DNA of 64,000 nt from JBMNOZ01 sp050943335 (GCA_050943335.1 JBMNOZ010000006.1:1-64000); one strand, 5' to 3'; positions 1 through 9,315 are shown, numbered from the stretch's first letter. Program-made: numbers and translations. The notes: generated from the letters alone by a model not told the origin.

Positions 1-71
1 TGGATTCTATCACTTATGATTGAAGTGATATTCGACTGTTTTTAAGTTGCTTTTTTGAACAACGGGTATTC

Positions 72-100
72 ATTTTAGCAACTTATCTGTGTCTTGTCAA
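72..100 (-). promoter_or_regulatory. Sigma-A promoter, downstream of the tandem pair (probable rRNA operon P2)
   Basis: On the minus strand TTGACA (95-100), a 17-bp spacer and TAAAAT (72-77) follow the first promoter by about 96 bp. Two near-consensus promoters in tandem are typical of Firmicute rRNA operons. The transcribed stretch from about 65 to 1 holds two small hairpin-prone segments and no open reading frame, as expected of an rRNA leader. No 16S sequence is visible in the window. Confidence 0.75.
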
Positions 101-167
101 CTGGTAATTTGTGCTTGCTTTTTATTGCCTTTGCGTCTTGAAGGAGTCTTTCTAAAGACGCTCGACT

Positions 168-196
168 ATATTAGCACTTCAAAATGAAAATGTCAA
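168..196 (-). promoter_or_regulatory. Sigma-A promoter, upstream of the tandem pair (probable rRNA operon P1)
   Basis: On the minus strand TTGACA (191-196) is separated by exactly 17 bp from TAATAT (168-173). It lies about 200 bp past the lysS stop and points out of the window. In B. subtilis lysS is followed by an rRNA operon, so this is probably the first promoter of such an operon. The sequence shows the promoter; its target is inferred because the window ends first. Confidence 0.75.
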
Positions 197-396
197 CATA
201 ATTCTATTTCTAATTCTTTACGTTTTCCGTTCTATTGACAATTTTGATTATTTGAGAGTGCCTTCGATAATATATCAAAGTCCGGAAAACGTTTCAAGTA
301 GTCTTTTTCGATATTTTAGCCAGTTTTTAGCTGTCGTTTTCGATTTTATAACTGTATACTCTGGATTTTGAAACCTGACGGTTTCTTAAATGTATT

Positions 397-1869
397 TTAT
401 TCCTCACGGGGCCTCATAGTCGGAAAGAGAATGACATCCCGAATAGACGCCGAGTTTGTGAGTAACATAACCAAACGGTCAATACCCACCCCGAGTCCTC
501 CAGTAGGTGGAAGACCGTATTCTAAGGCTTGAAGAAAATCCTCATCCATCATATGGGCCTCATCGTCTCCTCTTTCCCTTTGTTTCATCTGGTTCTCGAA
601 CCTTTCCCTTTGGTCAAGAGGGTCGTTCAATTCAGAAAAAGCATTAGCTATTTCTCTACCATAAACAAAGACTTCAAATCTATCCGTGTATTCGGGACGC
701 AAGGTATTGCGTTTGGCAAGGGGGGAAATCTCAACCGGGTGACCGATTATGAAAGTGGGCTGAATCAGTTTAGGTTCCACAAATTCTTCAAAAAATTCGT
801 TTATAATAGTACCCCTAGTGTCATGATCCCTAACCAGCAAACCTTTTTCTTCGGCTAGAGATCTGGCTTCCTGATCTGATTTTATATTTTCAAAATCGAC
901 TCCTGTATACTGTTTAATTGCTTCTAACATTTGCAGCCGACGCCAGGGTTTAGCAAAATTAATTTTTTCATCTTGGTAGGTTATTTCCAGAGTGCCGTGG
1001 ACTTGCTCCACAATATAAGCTATCATGTCTTCCGTAAGATTCATTATATCTTCATAATTAGCATAGGCCTGGTAAAGCTCCATCATGGTAAACTCAGGAT
1101 TGTGCTTTATGGAGATACCCTCGTTTCGGAAATTGCGCCCGATCTCAAAGACTTTTTCAAATCCACCGACTATTAACCTTTTTAAGGGTAGTTCCAATGC
1201 TATTCTTAAGTACAGATCAATATTCAAAGCGTTGTGATGGGTAATAAAAGGTTTAGCGGCAGCCCCGCCAGCAATTGACGATAAGGTTGGGGTTTCCACT
1301 TCCAAGAAACCATTGTTTTCAAGATAACGGCGCATAGTTCTCATAATCAAACTACGCATTACAAAAGTTTCCCTTACTTCGGTATTCATTATTAAATCCA
1401 AATATCTTTGGCGGTATCTAGTTTCAACATTGGTCAAACCATGGAATTTTTCCGGTAATGGCCTTAAAGATTTTGTGAGTAAGGTCACTTTTAAGGCCCT
1501 TATTGATATTTCCCCTCTTTTAGTCCGGAAAACTTCACCTTCTATCCCGACAATATCACCGATATCAAAAGTGTTGATTAATTCGAACTCTTTTTCCCCG
1601 ACCTTATCTTTTCGAATATAGGCTTGGAGACGGCCATCCTGGTCCTGAATGTGGAAGAATATTACTTTGCCCTGATGCCGCTTAGACATTACCCTACCGG
1701 CAATCGAAACTTCCTGCCCATCTAACTCTGGAAAATTCTCTATGATTTCCCATGTCTGATGAGTTTTAAGGTACCGATCAGCATAGGGTTCTATTCCCTG
1801 TTCTTTTAAATTCTGCAATTTTTCTAGTCGTACCATCATGAGCTCGTTATAGTCTTGTTGGTTGTCCAT
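397..1869 (-). CDS. lysS: Lysyl-tRNA synthetase, class II
   Basis: Charges tRNA-Lys with lysine in the cytoplasm. The 490-aa product has the usual length. An N-terminal OB-fold anticodon-binding domain covers roughly residues 55-150, followed by the class II catalytic core with the FRNEG motif 2 and a C-terminal GVGIDRLVML motif 3. The ATG follows a clear GGAGG. The gene sits downstream of greA and dusB, the usual Firmicute context. A 96-bp inverted-repeat element and a terminator-like hairpin separate it from greA, so it may have its own leader. A small GAAACC/GGTTTC hairpin (370-385) after the stop lacks a T-run and is a poor terminator. Confidence 0.98.
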   Translation of the reverse strand: MDNQQDYNELMMVRLEKLQNLKEQGIEPYADRYLKTHQTWEIIENFPELDGQEVSIAGRVMSKRHQGKVIFFHIQDQDGRLQAYIRKDKVGEKEFELINTFDIGDIVGIEGEVFRTKRGEISIRALKVTLLTKSLRPLPEKFHGLTNVETRYRQRYLDLIMNTEVRETFVMRSLIMRTMRRYLENNGFLEVETPTLSSIAGGAAAKPFITHHNALNIDLYLRIALELPLKRLIVGGFEKVFEIGRNFRNEGISIKHNPEFTMMELYQAYANYEDIMNLTEDMIAYIVEQVHGTLEITYQDEKINFAKPWRRLQMLEAIKQYTGVDFENIKSDQEARSLAEEKGLLVRDHDTRGTIINEFFEEFVEPKLIQPTFIIGHPVEISPLAKRNTLRPEYTDRFEVFVYGREIANAFSELNDPLDQRERFENQMKQRERGDDEAHMMDEDFLQALEYGLPPTGGLGVGIDRLVMLLTNSASIRDVILFPTMRPREE

Positions 1870-1934
1870 AAGTTATTCCTCCGATTAAGTATTTTATAAG
1901 ATTTCACATTCCGATCCGCTAGCTAACAATCATG

Positions 1935-2030
1935 TTTTCTCTTTTTAATATGAAGATAATTATTACCGCCCTTCGCGGACTTACCTAGCCGTATTGGCCG
2001 GGTGGACGTTTTCACACTAAAAAGAGAAAA
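1935..2030. repeat. 96-bp element bounded by perfect 13-bp inverted repeats
   Basis: TTTTCTCTTTTTA (1935-1947) is repeated in perfect inversion at 2018-2030. The enclosed 70 bp are GC-richer and contain two further hairpins (CCGC/GCGG near 1967-1979 and ACC-GCC/GGC-GGT near 1983-2003). It lies between greA and lysS. It could be a folded RNA leader of lysS on the minus strand or a small MITE-like insertion. No clear target-site duplication was found and it matches no riboswitch I can recognise. Confidence 0.6.
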
Positions 2031-2062
2031 TATGAGTTTTATTGCTAATTCTAGTATACACC

Positions 2063-2093
2063 AAGCCCGCAATACTAAAAGCATTACGGGCTT
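2063..2093 (-). terminator. Terminator-like hairpin after greA
   Basis: An AAGCCCG/CGGGCTT stem extended by AAT/ATT pairs lies 25 bp after the greA stop. The T-run after it is weak on both strands, so termination efficiency is uncertain. Confidence 0.5.
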
Positions 2094-2117
2094 CTTTATC
2101 TATATTATAAACCCAAA

Positions 2118-2588
2118 CTAGCGAATATCTACAATTTCGTAATGCAAAACTCCCGCCGGGACATTTACTTCAACAAGGCTTCCCTTCGGTTGGCCGAGAA
2201 CAGCTTTTCCAACTGGGGATTCATTAGAAATTTTATTTACCGCCGGATCGGCCTCCGCTGAACCGACAATAGTATATTCCTCTTGATCACCGAATTCTAT
2301 ATCTTTAAGAACGATAGTAGAACCTATAGTTACCCGATCTTTTTCGTTATTATTATCAATAACTGTTGCATTTCTGAGCATTTTTTCTAAAGTCAAAATT
2401 CGACCCTCAATAAAAGCTTGTTCTGTTTTAGCATCTTCATATTCTGAATTTTCGGTAATGTCCCCGAATTCTATAGCTTGTTTTATCCTTTCAGCGACTT
2501 CCTTTCTTCTTTGGGTTTTCAATAATTCCAATTCTTCTTCGAGCTTCCTAAGACCATCAAGAGTAAGAATTACCTTCTTTTCGAGCAT
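2118..2588 (-). CDS. greA: Transcription elongation factor GreA
   Basis: Binds the RNA polymerase secondary channel and stimulates cleavage of backtracked transcripts. From the chosen ATG the protein is 156 aa, the family length. It has an N-terminal antiparallel coiled coil with the acidic-tip motif DITENSEYEDA and a C-terminal FKBP-like domain. This start (MLEKK) follows GGGAGGGG at 7 nt. A longer frame starting 21 codons upstream has no ribosome binding site and an unlikely basic extension. A TATAAT hexamer lies upstream (2643-2648, minus strand), but no convincing -35 was found. Confidence 0.96.
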   Translation of the reverse strand: MLEKKVILTLDGLRKLEEELELLKTQRRKEVAERIKQAIEFGDITENSEYEDAKTEQAFIEGRILTLEKMLRNATVIDNNNEKDRVTIGSTIVLKDIEFGDQEEYTIVGSAEADPAVNKISNESPVGKAVLGQPKGSLVEVNVPAGVLHYEIVDIR

Positions 2589-2743
2589 GCAAAAACCCCT
2601 CCCTCTTTTATTTTGAGGCCGCCTTTTCCCTATATGTGAGACATTATACACATCTCAAAAAAAAATATGCACGAAATAAGTCCTTGTTTTATGATACACG
2701 TAATTATAAGTAACCGCTAATACATTGTCAAGCGGATTGAAAT

Positions 2744-3709
2744 CTAGGGGTTCCTCAGAAAAACATTTTTAAATACTTCATAAAAATCCTCAATTTTTTG
2801 CAAGCCCATTATCTGATTTCTATAATGCGCCGCGCCTCTCTTCCCTTTAAAATACCAAGCAGCATGTTTACGAATTTCATTTACTCCTATCTTTTCTCCT
2901 TTATAGAAAAGGAGTTTTTCAAAATGGGTAACTAAGATTTGATATTTTTCCTCGTCAGTAGGTTCCGGCACCAGATCTCCGTTTTCTAAAAACTTTTGAA
3001 TAATACCGATTAGCCAGGGCTTTCCTAAAGCACCCCGCGCCACCATTACACCGTCACACCCGGTCATCCGAATCATGTTTTGGGCGTCTTCAGACCCTAA
3101 AATATCTCCGTTGCCTATCACCGGTATTTTTACACGAGTTTTTACTTCTCCTATGGCCTTCCAATCAGCTTGCCCCGAATAAAATTGTTCCCTTGTCCGG
3201 CCGTGTACAGTTATCATGCTTACTCCAACCGACTCCAACCTTTGAGCCAGCTCCGGAGCTACCAGGGAAGACTGATCCCAACCGAGACGGATCTTTACCG
3301 TTACTGGAACATCGACCCTATTCACAACCTCGGAGGCTATATTAACTGCTAAAGGTATGTTTTTTAGTAAAGCCGCTCCTTCCCCGTTTCTAACAATTTT
3401 AGGAGTAGGGCAGCCCATATTGATATCGATAATATCGACTCCTTGTTGAACCGCAATACTTGCCGCTTTAGCCATTGTCTGGGGTTCGGAGCCAAAAAGC
3501 TGAACAATACGCGGCTCTTTTTCATCTTTAATATTAAGCATTTTAAATGTTTTAGAATTGCCATAGAGTAAAGCTTTAGCGCTGATCATCTCCGTGAAAA
3601 GGTATCTTCCCCCTGTCAGCCTTATAACTTCTCTGAAAGCTTTGTCCGTTATCCCGGCCATAGGAGCCATAAAAACCGGAGTTCCCAAATTAAATTTGCC
3701 AATTTTCAT
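2744..3709 (-). CDS. dusB: tRNA-dihydrouridine synthase, DusB type
   Basis: FMN-dependent enzyme that reduces uridine to dihydrouridine in tRNA D-loops using NADPH. The 321-aa protein shows a TIM-barrel start (FMAPMAGITD), the catalytic cysteine in NMGCPTPKI, and MVARGALGKPWL near the phosphate-binding end. It is the counterpart of B. subtilis yacF/dusB, which also sits just upstream of lysS. Length and motifs are complete. Confidence 0.95.
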   Translation of the reverse strand: MKIGKFNLGTPVFMAPMAGITDKAFREVIRLTGGRYLFTEMISAKALLYGNSKTFKMLNIKDEKEPRIVQLFGSEPQTMAKAASIAVQQGVDIIDINMGCPTPKIVRNGEGAALLKNIPLAVNIASEVVNRVDVPVTVKIRLGWDQSSLVAPELAQRLESVGVSMITVHGRTREQFYSGQADWKAIGEVKTRVKIPVIGNGDILGSEDAQNMIRMTGCDGVMVARGALGKPWLIGIIQKFLENGDLVPEPTDEEKYQILVTHFEKLLFYKGEKIGVNEIRKHAAWYFKGKRGAAHYRNQIMGLQKIEDFYEVFKNVFLRNP

Positions 3710-3732
3710 TTTATCACCTATCTTAAAACGAT

Positions 3733-3754
3733 AAACCGAGCCGAAGCCCGGTTT
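3733..3754 (-). terminator. TTCG-loop hairpin between coaX and dusB
   Basis: AAACCGGGC and GCTCGGTTT form a 9-bp stem closed by TTCG, read on the minus strand after coaX. The following T-tract is short and broken, so it may be a weak terminator or an mRNA-stabilising hairpin. Confidence 0.45.
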
Positions 3755-3777
3755 GTAAATGTCTATTATAAAAAATA

Positions 3778-4557
3778 TTACTTACGGTTATTCACGTTTT
3801 TCTCGTAAATGAGAAGTAAACCTTCCAGGGTTAGAAAGGGGTCCACAATTTCAATCTCTTCTGAACCTTTGGCAATCGAATCCGCTAACCCGCCGGTAGC
3901 AATAACTCTTGCTTCCCCGCCAAGTTCTTCCTTGATTAAGCTCGCAATCCTATCTACTTGGCCGCAAAAACCATAGTAGATACCGGCTTGCATCCCCTGA
4001 ACGGTGTCTTTGCCAATAATACTTTTGGTTTTGACAAATTTAACCCGAGGCAATTTGGAAGCTCGTTGAAACAGAGCTTCAACAGAAATATCTATTCCGG
4101 GAGCAATAGCTCCGCCTAGATATTCTCCTTTTTTACTAATAGCGCAAAAAGTAGTTGCTGTTCCGAAATCGACAATTACTAATGGGCTCCCATATTTGTT
4201 ATAGGCTGCCACGGCATTAACAATCCGATCAGCACCAATCTCCCTAGGATTATCAAAAGCAATGGAGAGTCCGGTTTTTATTCCTGGACCGACAATGTAA
4301 GGAGTAATCTCAAAATATTTTTCCAGCATATTCTTTACCACGGGAGTGATGGGGGGTACCACGGAAGAGATAATTGCCCCCTTAATGTCTGAAAACTTGA
4401 GGTTGCCAAAAACAAAAAAGTTCTTTAGCGCAACCGCATATTCATCAACGGTTCTCCTTTTATCGGTAGAAATTCGCCAATGGTGAGTCAGCTCTCTCTC
4501 CTTATTATAGACGCCCAAAACAGTATTCGTATTTCCGATATCAATTACTAGAATCAT
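3778..4557 (-). CDS. coaX: Type III pantothenate kinase
   Basis: Phosphorylates pantothenate as the first step of CoA synthesis. CoaX enzymes are ASKHA-fold and not feedback-inhibited by CoA. Visible motifs are DIGNTNT (phosphate loop), GADRIVNA, DFGTATTF and ATGGLA. The ATG at 4557 is chosen because GAAGGGG lies 9 nt upstream; it gives 259 aa, close to the B. subtilis enzyme. An upstream in-frame ATG (4578) would place the ribosome site inside the gene. It lies 34 bp after nadC, so pantothenate made with panC/panD in this window is probably used here. Confidence 0.96.
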   Translation of the reverse strand: MILVIDIGNTNTVLGVYNKERELTHHWRISTDKRRTVDEYAVALKNFFVFGNLKFSDIKGAIISSVVPPITPVVKNMLEKYFEITPYIVGPGIKTGLSIAFDNPREIGADRIVNAVAAYNKYGSPLVIVDFGTATTFCAISKKGEYLGGAIAPGIDISVEALFQRASKLPRVKFVKTKSIIGKDTVQGMQAGIYYGFCGQVDRIASLIKEELGGEARVIATGGLADSIAKGSEEIEIVDPFLTLEGLLLIYEKNVNNRK

Positions 4558-4591
4558 CAGTTTATCCCCTTCTGTCATCGGTGAACCTAAA

Positions 4592-5470
4592 CTACAATTC
4601 CTCAGGCTTTTCGATTATTTTTTGCAGAGAAGGCTTCATCCGATCTATTACCAACGAGAAATCAACGGCTCGAACTGAATGAGTCAACTTCCCCACGGAG
4701 ATTACATCGACCCCGGTTAGAGCTATTTCTCGAATATTTTCTTCCGATATCCCTCCCGAAGCTTCAACAATGGCCCGCTGATTAATAAGTTTTACCGCTG
4801 TACGCATCTCGCTCGGACTCATATTGTCAAGCATGATAACATCAACATCTCCTTGCAAGGCCTCTTGAACTTGTTCCAGGGTTTCACACTCTACTTCTAT
4901 TTTTACCATATGGCCGATACGAGCTCTTACTTGCGAGACAGCTTCCTTTATTCCGCCGGCAATTGCCAAGTGATTATCCTTGAGTATCACCGCATCATAC
5001 AGACCAAAGCGGTGGTTTTGACCTCCCCCGACTTTCACGGCATATTTTTGTAAAGCCCTTAGACCGGGCAATGTTTTCCTGGTATCAACAATTTTTACTC
5101 CCAAATCAGCGACCTGGTCGACCAGATTCCTGGTCAAAGTCGAAATCCCAGATAAATGTTGTAAAAAATTTAAGGCCGTTCTTTCAGCCTGAAGAATCCC
5201 CGCCAAAGGACCTTTAAGAGTCGCAATTAGCATTCCGGGGCTAACAAAGTCCCCGTCTTTGAATTCAGTGCTCATCTGAATCCGGGCATCCACCTTTTTG
5301 AACACCATCTCAAAAATGAACAGACCGCAAATTACGCCCTTTTCCTTAGCATAAATAACGGCCTCCCCTAAATAAGAATCCGGTATTAATAAGGTGCTTA
5401 AATCTCCGGGCCCAATATCCTCCCGTAAAGCTGTTTCGATTATGTCATTATATTGCCACGTAGCGTACAT
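4592..5470 (-). CDS. nadC: Nicotinate-nucleotide pyrophosphorylase (quinolinate phosphoribosyltransferase)
   Basis: Converts quinolinate and PRPP to nicotinate mononucleotide, CO2 and pyrophosphate. The 292-aa protein carries the quinolinate-binding TRKTLPGLR segment, the EVECETLEQ motif, the LDNM strand and the SGGI phosphate-binding loop. The ATG follows AGAGGGG and overlaps the end of nadB by 23 bp, so the two are translationally coupled. It closes a nadA-nadB-nadC operon for de novo NAD synthesis from aspartate. Confidence 0.97.
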   Translation of the reverse strand: MYATWQYNDIIETALREDIGPGDLSTLLIPDSYLGEAVIYAKEKGVICGLFIFEMVFKKVDARIQMSTEFKDGDFVSPGMLIATLKGPLAGILQAERTALNFLQHLSGISTLTRNLVDQVADLGVKIVDTRKTLPGLRALQKYAVKVGGGQNHRFGLYDAVILKDNHLAIAGGIKEAVSQVRARIGHMVKIEVECETLEQVQEALQGDVDVIMLDNMSPSEMRTAVKLINQRAIVEASGGISEENIREIALTGVDVISVGKLTHSVRAVDFSLVIDRMKPSLQKIIEKPEEL

Positions 5471-7055
5471 ATGTAACCCCTCTTTTAATTACAGAATGTT
5501 TCTGCCACCTATTATCTACTTGAGGAAAATCGCTGCGAAAATGTCCGCCTCTACTTTCTTCTCGCTCCAGGGCGGCCCTGACAATAAGGCGTCCTAAAGT
5601 AAGCATATTGCTCAGCTCCAGATCTGACACCCTAAGATCAGGTTCAAAACCCTCGCCGAGCTGGTTTAGCAATTCCTGAGCTTGACTCAAACCTTCCTGG
5701 GATCGGATAATCCCAGCTTTCTCCCACATAACCTCTCTTAGTTTACTTCTTAGCCTATCTGTGTCAACAGGAGGTTTGTTTTTGGGGGCTGTTTTGGCCT
5801 CCGGCTGTTTAATCTCTTCCCATTTAGACAAAGGACTAATATTTTCTTTGATTCTCTCAACTATTATGGAAGTAAACACCAAACCGTCTAATAAGGAATT
5901 ACTGGCTAAACGGTTCGCGCCATGAACGCCATTACAGGCGCATTCGCCACAGGCATATAAATTTGGAAGGTTAGTTTCCCCGAGAATGTTCACCCGCACT
6001 CCCCCCATTAAAAAATGCGTAGCAGGAGCAATCGGTATCGGGGTGTTTGAGATATCAATTCCGTATTGAAGGCAGGTTCTATATATTCCAGGAAATCTTT
6101 CCTTAACTCTCTCCTGGCCGATACAACTCATATCTAGGAAGACCGGTCCTTTCGCCATCTCCTTCCAAATAGTTCTAGCCACCAGATCCCGGGGAGCCAG
6201 TTCCTGACCGGGAATATTTTTCATAAAACGTTGGCCTTGAGCATTTATTAATTTGGCACCTTCGCCCCTAGCAGCTTCGGAGATTAAAAATCTTGGCGCT
6301 CCGGGTAAGGATAGCGCCGTGGGATGAAACTGAATGAATTCCATATCCATCAATTCAGCTCCCGCTCTGAAGGCTATTGCCAATCCATCCCCGGTTGCGA
6401 CAGAAGGATTGGTAGTGTATTTATACAACTGGCCCAAGCCTCCTGTCGCCATAATAACGGCCCTTGCCAACCAAGCTTCAAGTTTAGCTTCCTGTTCATT
6501 ATAAACAATCACGCCAGCTACTTGATTATTTCGGTTTTTTAAAAGATCAATAACGAAAAAATTTTCTCGAACTGAAATATTGCGTTCCCGAACACAAGTT
6601 ACAAGAACCCGTTCTATTTCTCCACCTGTTTCGTCTCCTCCGGCGTGAAGGATTCTTTTTCTACTGTGAGCCCCTTCTCGAGTAAAAGCCAATTGATCTT
6701 CAATTTTATCAAATTGAGCTCCCAGCTCAATTAACTTCTTTACACACTCCGGACCCTTTTCGGCAAGTATTTTGACCGCCTCTAAGTTGCAAAGCCCGGC
6801 CCCGGCTTTAATAGTATCTCCAAAATGAAACTCTGGCGAGTCATCATGACTAAGAGCGACTGCGATCCCTCCCTGGGCATGTTCGGTGCTTCCGGCCATA
6901 ATGTTTTTCTTAGTAAGAATTGTGACTTCATATTTCTCGCTTAAATTAATAGCTGCAAACAAACCAGCGATCCCGCTGCCGAGAACAAGAATATCCGTGC
7001 TATGGACATCCAACTCGTTACCGTCCCAAGGGATCAGATAATCACTCTGATTCAT
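5448..7055 (-). CDS. nadB: L-aspartate oxidase
   Basis: FAD enzyme that oxidises L-aspartate to iminoaspartate, the substrate of NadA. It has the N-terminal dinucleotide fold GSGIAGLFAA, the substrate-binding segment FIQFHPTAL, and the flavin-contacting stretch HGANRLASNSLLDGL. The product is about 535 aa. Start choice is ambiguous: ATG at 7055 has GAGG about 12 nt upstream, ATG at 7067 abuts GAGG with no spacing, and the TTG at 7073 has no ribosome site. In anaerobes fumarate is the usual electron acceptor. Confidence 0.96.
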   Translation of the reverse strand: MNQSDYLIPWDGNELDVHSTDILVLGSGIAGLFAAINLSEKYEVTILTKKNIMAGSTEHAQGGIAVALSHDDSPEFHFGDTIKAGAGLCNLEAVKILAEKGPECVKKLIELGAQFDKIEDQLAFTREGAHSRKRILHAGGDETGGEIERVLVTCVRERNISVRENFFVIDLLKNRNNQVAGVIVYNEQEAKLEAWLARAVIMATGGLGQLYKYTTNPSVATGDGLAIAFRAGAELMDMEFIQFHPTALSLPGAPRFLISEAARGEGAKLINAQGQRFMKNIPGQELAPRDLVARTIWKEMAKGPVFLDMSCIGQERVKERFPGIYRTCLQYGIDISNTPIPIAPATHFLMGGVRVNILGETNLPNLYACGECACNGVHGANRLASNSLLDGLVFTSIIVERIKENISPLSKWEEIKQPEAKTAPKNKPPVDTDRLRSKLREVMWEKAGIIRSQEGLSQAQELLNQLGEGFEPDLRVSDLELSNMLTLGRLIVRAALEREESRGGHFRSDFPQVDNRWQKHSVIKRGVTYVRYVAI

Positions 7056-7081
7056 TCTCTTAATCATCCTCAAAAAAATAA

Positions 7082-8002
7082 TTAGTTTTTAACCTCTAAC
7101 ATTCTCTCTAAAGATCGGATGGCCTTAACCCTAATTTCCTTAGGAACCGTGATTCTGGGAGATAGACTGAGAAGTGAATCCCTGACTTTTTGCAGATCAG
7201 TCTTCTTCATATTCGGACAATCCATATTTGGAGTTAGAAAATAAAATTCCTTATCCGGGCAACGTTTTTTTAATTCGTGCAATATTCCGCATTCAGTGCC
7301 AATAATAAACTCTTTGTCTGGGGTCTCTTGAGCGTATTTTATTATACTGGAGGTTGAACCGACATAATCCGCTTCCCGCCAAATCTCTTCTTTACATTCC
7401 GGATGGACAACAACCTTTACTCCAGGATGCTCTTTTTTAATCTTCTCAAGATCTTGTTTCGTAACCCGATGATGGGTAGGACAAAAACCGGGCCATACAT
7501 CTATCTTTCTCCCGGTCTGAGCAGCAACATATTTTCCAAGGTTTCCATCGGGAACAAAGAGAATGTTTTCAGCATCAAGAGATTTAATAACACTCACAGC
7601 ATTAGAAGAAGTGCAGCAAATATCACTCTCCGCTTTTACTTCTGCTGAGGAATTAACATAACAAACAACTTTAACATCCTCATATTTTGCTTTTTCCTCT
7701 CTTAATTCCTGAGCATCGATCATGTCCGCCATTGGACAGCCTGCTTCAGGTTCGGGAAGAAGAACAATTTTTTCCGGCGATAGAATAGCTGCACTCTCAG
7801 CCATAAAGTGAACCCCACAGAAAACAATAACCTCGGCGTCAGTAGCAGCGGCTTTTTGGGACAATTGCAAGGAATCCCCAACAAAATCAGCAATATCCTG
7901 AATCTCTCCAGGTTGATAATAATGGGCGAGAATAATGGCCTTTTTTTGCTGGCGTAAACGGTTAATCTCTTCGATCAGCCCATTTTTCCTTCCATCATTC
8001 AC
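7082..8002 (-). CDS. nadA: Quinolinate synthase
   Basis: [4Fe-4S] enzyme that condenses iminoaspartate with dihydroxyacetone phosphate to give quinolinate. The 306-aa protein is of the short type. Conserved cysteines are seen in FCGVHFMAE, AGCPMADM, ICCTSSNAV, HPEC, TECG and MDCPNM; three of these should hold the cluster. The start is GTG with AGGGAGAGG 7 nt upstream. It is the first gene of nadABC and lies 61 bp after panD. Confidence 0.97.
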   Translation of the reverse strand: MNDGRKNGLIEEINRLRQQKKAIILAHYYQPGEIQDIADFVGDSLQLSQKAAATDAEVIVFCGVHFMAESAAILSPEKIVLLPEPEAGCPMADMIDAQELREEKAKYEDVKVVCYVNSSAEVKAESDICCTSSNAVSVIKSLDAENILFVPDGNLGKYVAAQTGRKIDVWPGFCPTHHRVTKQDLEKIKKEHPGVKVVVHPECKEEIWREADYVGSTSSIIKYAQETPDKEFIIGTECGILHELKKRCPDKEFYFLTPNMDCPNMKKTDLQKVRDSLLSLSPRITVPKEIRVKAIRSLERMLEVKN

Positions 8003-8063
8003 TTTTCAGCCTCTCCCTTCAATTTTCAAGACCTTTTAATTCTATTCTGGTATCCCAAAAGTG

Positions 8064-8447
8064 TCAAGCCTGGTGCCCGTGGATCTCTTGGCGGGTTATT
8101 TCTACCGGTTTATTATTCTCGTCCACAAAAATAATAGTCGGGGAATAATCTCGCAATTCTTCCTCTGAAAATTGACCGTAAGAAATTATAATGATTTCAT
8201 CGCCGACCTGCACATTTCTTGCCGCCGCGCCATTTAAACAAATCATTCCGGAGTTCCTTTTGCCCGGAATAACATAGGTTTCCAGCCGGGCCCCATTATA
8301 GTTATTTACAACTTGAACTTTTTCATTAGGCAAGATATCTGCTTTTTCCATTAACAAACTATCAATCGTTATGCTGCCGATATAATTTAAGTTAGCTTCT
8401 GTAACCCTTACTTTATGGATTTTAGATTTCATCATTGTTCTAAACAT
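8064..8447 (-). CDS. panD: Aspartate 1-decarboxylase proenzyme
   Basis: Makes beta-alanine from aspartate for pantothenate synthesis. The pyruvoyl cofactor forms by self-cleavage between Gly24 and Ser25, seen here in YIGSITID. The chosen ATG (MFRTMM) has GGAGGTGG 6 nt upstream and gives 127 aa, the B. subtilis length. A longer frame beginning six codons earlier would read through this ribosome site. The start overlaps the end of panC by 8 bp. Confidence 0.97.
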   Translation of the reverse strand: MFRTMMKSKIHKVRVTEANLNYIGSITIDSLLMEKADILPNEKVQVVNNYNGARLETYVIPGKRNSGMICLNGAAARNVQVGDEIIIISYGQFSEEELRDYSPTIIFVDENNKPVEITRQEIHGHQA

Positions 8448-9315
8448 CTTTTTCCACCTCCACAATTAAGTTGTCTATAAGGCGAGTGGACCCAAATTTT
8501 GCAGCGAGAGCAATCACCACCGCAGAGTCAATCTCCTCTATTTCGGATAAATCCTGAGCTCTCCTGATCTCCACATATTCAATTTTCCCACTTGTAGAAC
8601 TCTCTATTCTTTGCTTAATTTTTTCGCATAGGAAATTAGTTCTTCTCTCCCCCTCTTTGATTAACAAAGCTGCTTCTTGGAGAGCTTGGAATAAAATAGG
8701 GGCTTGTTCTCTTTCCTTTGGAGAGAGATAAGAGTTTCTGGAACTCAAAGCTAAGCCGTCTTTTTCCCTGACCGTCGGAAAAACATTTACGACCACAGAA
8801 ATATTTAAATCCTTAACAAGTTGTTTAATTACTAAAGCTTGCTGGTAATCTTTCTGTCCAAAAAGGGCTTCATCTGGAGAGACAATATTGAAAAGCTTGG
8901 TAACCACTGTTGCCACTCCTTGAAAATGACCCGGCCTTCGGACCCCACAGAGCACTTCCGTTATTTCAGAGACTTGAACAGTGGTTAAGCTTCGACCTTC
9001 AGGATACATTTCTGCCACCGAAGGTGCAAATAATAGATCAACTCCCGCGCGTTCAGCTAGAGCCTTGTCCCTTTCTAAATCCCGCGGGTAAGTTGCATAG
9101 TCCTCCTGAGGACCGAATTGTAAAGGATTGACAAAGATACTCATTACTATATATAAATTTTCCCGACCTCGGTCACGTTTTCTCGTTTCTTCCACCATTC
9201 CCAGGTGCCCCGGGTGGAGAAAACCCATGGTCGGTATTAAAATTATTTTTTTCCCTTTTTCCCTTGCCTCTTTGATCTTTTCTCTCACCGTGGCAATGAA
9301 CCCCGTTGTATACAT
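8440..9315 (-). CDS. panC: Pantothenate synthetase (pantoate-beta-alanine ligase)
   Basis: ATP-dependent ligation of pantoate to beta-alanine. The 291-aa protein has the HIGH-type nucleotide motif in PTMGFLHPGHL and conserved KDYQQ and LSSRNSYLS segments. AGGGGAG precedes the ATG. It overlaps panD and follows the DUF2520 gene by 18 bp. No panB is in the window. Confidence 0.96.
   Translation of the reverse strand: MYTTGFIATVREKIKEAREKGKKIILIPTMGFLHPGHLGMVEETRKRDRGRENLYIVMSIFVNPLQFGPQEDYATYPRDLERDKALAERAGVDLLFAPSVAEMYPEGRSLTTVQVSEITEVLCGVRRPGHFQGVATVVTKLFNIVSPDEALFGQKDYQQALVIKQLVKDLNISVVVNVFPTVREKDGLALSSRNSYLSPKEREQAPILFQALQEAALLIKEGERRTNFLCEKIKQRIESSTSGKIEYVEIRRAQDLSEIEEIDSAVVIALAAKFGSTRLIDNLIVEVEKDV

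Noticed and set aside
370..385. GAAACC/GGTTTC hairpin as a lysS terminator
   Set aside because: Only a 6-bp stem with no T-run on the minus strand.
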